Made by a program: the position numbers and the translations under genes. The notes beneath the pieces were generated by a model. It searched no databases. It saw only the letters and a program-made list of their open reading frames with translations, and was not told the DNA's origin. A stretch of DNA of 6,458 nt, taken from Acidobacteriota bacterium. Its GTDB lineage: Bacteria; Acidobacteriota; Terriglobia; Terriglobales; Acidobacteriaceae. The stretch is from assembly GCA_021846065.1 (NCBI GenBank), contig JAJZCP010000093.1, positions 1 to 6,458 of the forward strand. Reading direction: 5' to 3'. Within the stretch, counting starts at the first letter, position 1; each line of letters starts with the position of its first letter. Positions 6,435-6,458 of the stretch are shown in pieces.

Positions 6435-6458
6435 AGATCGGAGCGCCCTCGTTTGCAA

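Noticed and set aside
6435..6442. AGATCGGA right after the polymerase stop, resembling the start of a sequencing adapter
   Set aside because: The match stops after eight bases and the following sequence differs from the adapter, so it is most likely coincidence.

Overview
The window holds four protein-coding genes in two divergent pairs and almost no other DNA. It looks like a chromosomal stretch from a free-living, GC-rich bacterium. The core genes are ordinary bacterial housekeeping genes, and a Wzy-like envelope polysaccharide polymerase points to a cell that makes a repeat-unit surface glycan. My impression is a Gram-negative soil-type lineage such as Acidobacteriota, but that is a hunch from gene content and protein style. 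No rRNA, tRNA or other taxonomic marker is present to test it.

Left half (minus strand, read right to left): an ABC-F family ATPase of 651 residues (4194 to 2239) is followed after 63 bp by phosphoenolpyruvate carboxylase (ppc). ppc starts at 2175 and runs off the left edge of the window after 725 codons, so its C-terminal part is missing. Both are read in the same direction and could share a transcript.

Centre: a 146-bp divergent intergenic region (4195 to 4340) separates the minus-strand pair from the plus-strand pair. It holds an extended -10 promoter candidate pointing toward ppa, a perfect 9-bp inverted repeat that brackets this promoter and abuts a run of six T, and a short hairpin just upstream of the ABC-F start codon.

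Right half (plus strand): soluble class A inorganic pyrophosphatase (ppa, 4341 to 4895), with its active-site residues intact, is followed after 15 bp by a 507-residue polytopic membrane protein (4911 to 6434). That protein resembles Wzy-type oligosaccharide repeat-unit polymerases. The last 24 bases after its stop hold nothing I can identify.

How the genes fit together: PEP carboxylase (anaplerotic oxaloacetate supply), pyrophosphatase (removal of PPi from biosynthesis) and the ABC-F protein (translation factor class) are general growth functions. The membrane protein is the only accessory-type gene and the least characterised. I see no mobile element, CRISPR array, RNA gene, toxin-antitoxin or defence module, and no clear previously undescribed system. 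The points worth a second look are the polymerase, the structured divergent promoter region and the lack of a recognisable Shine-Dalgarno sequence before all four genes.
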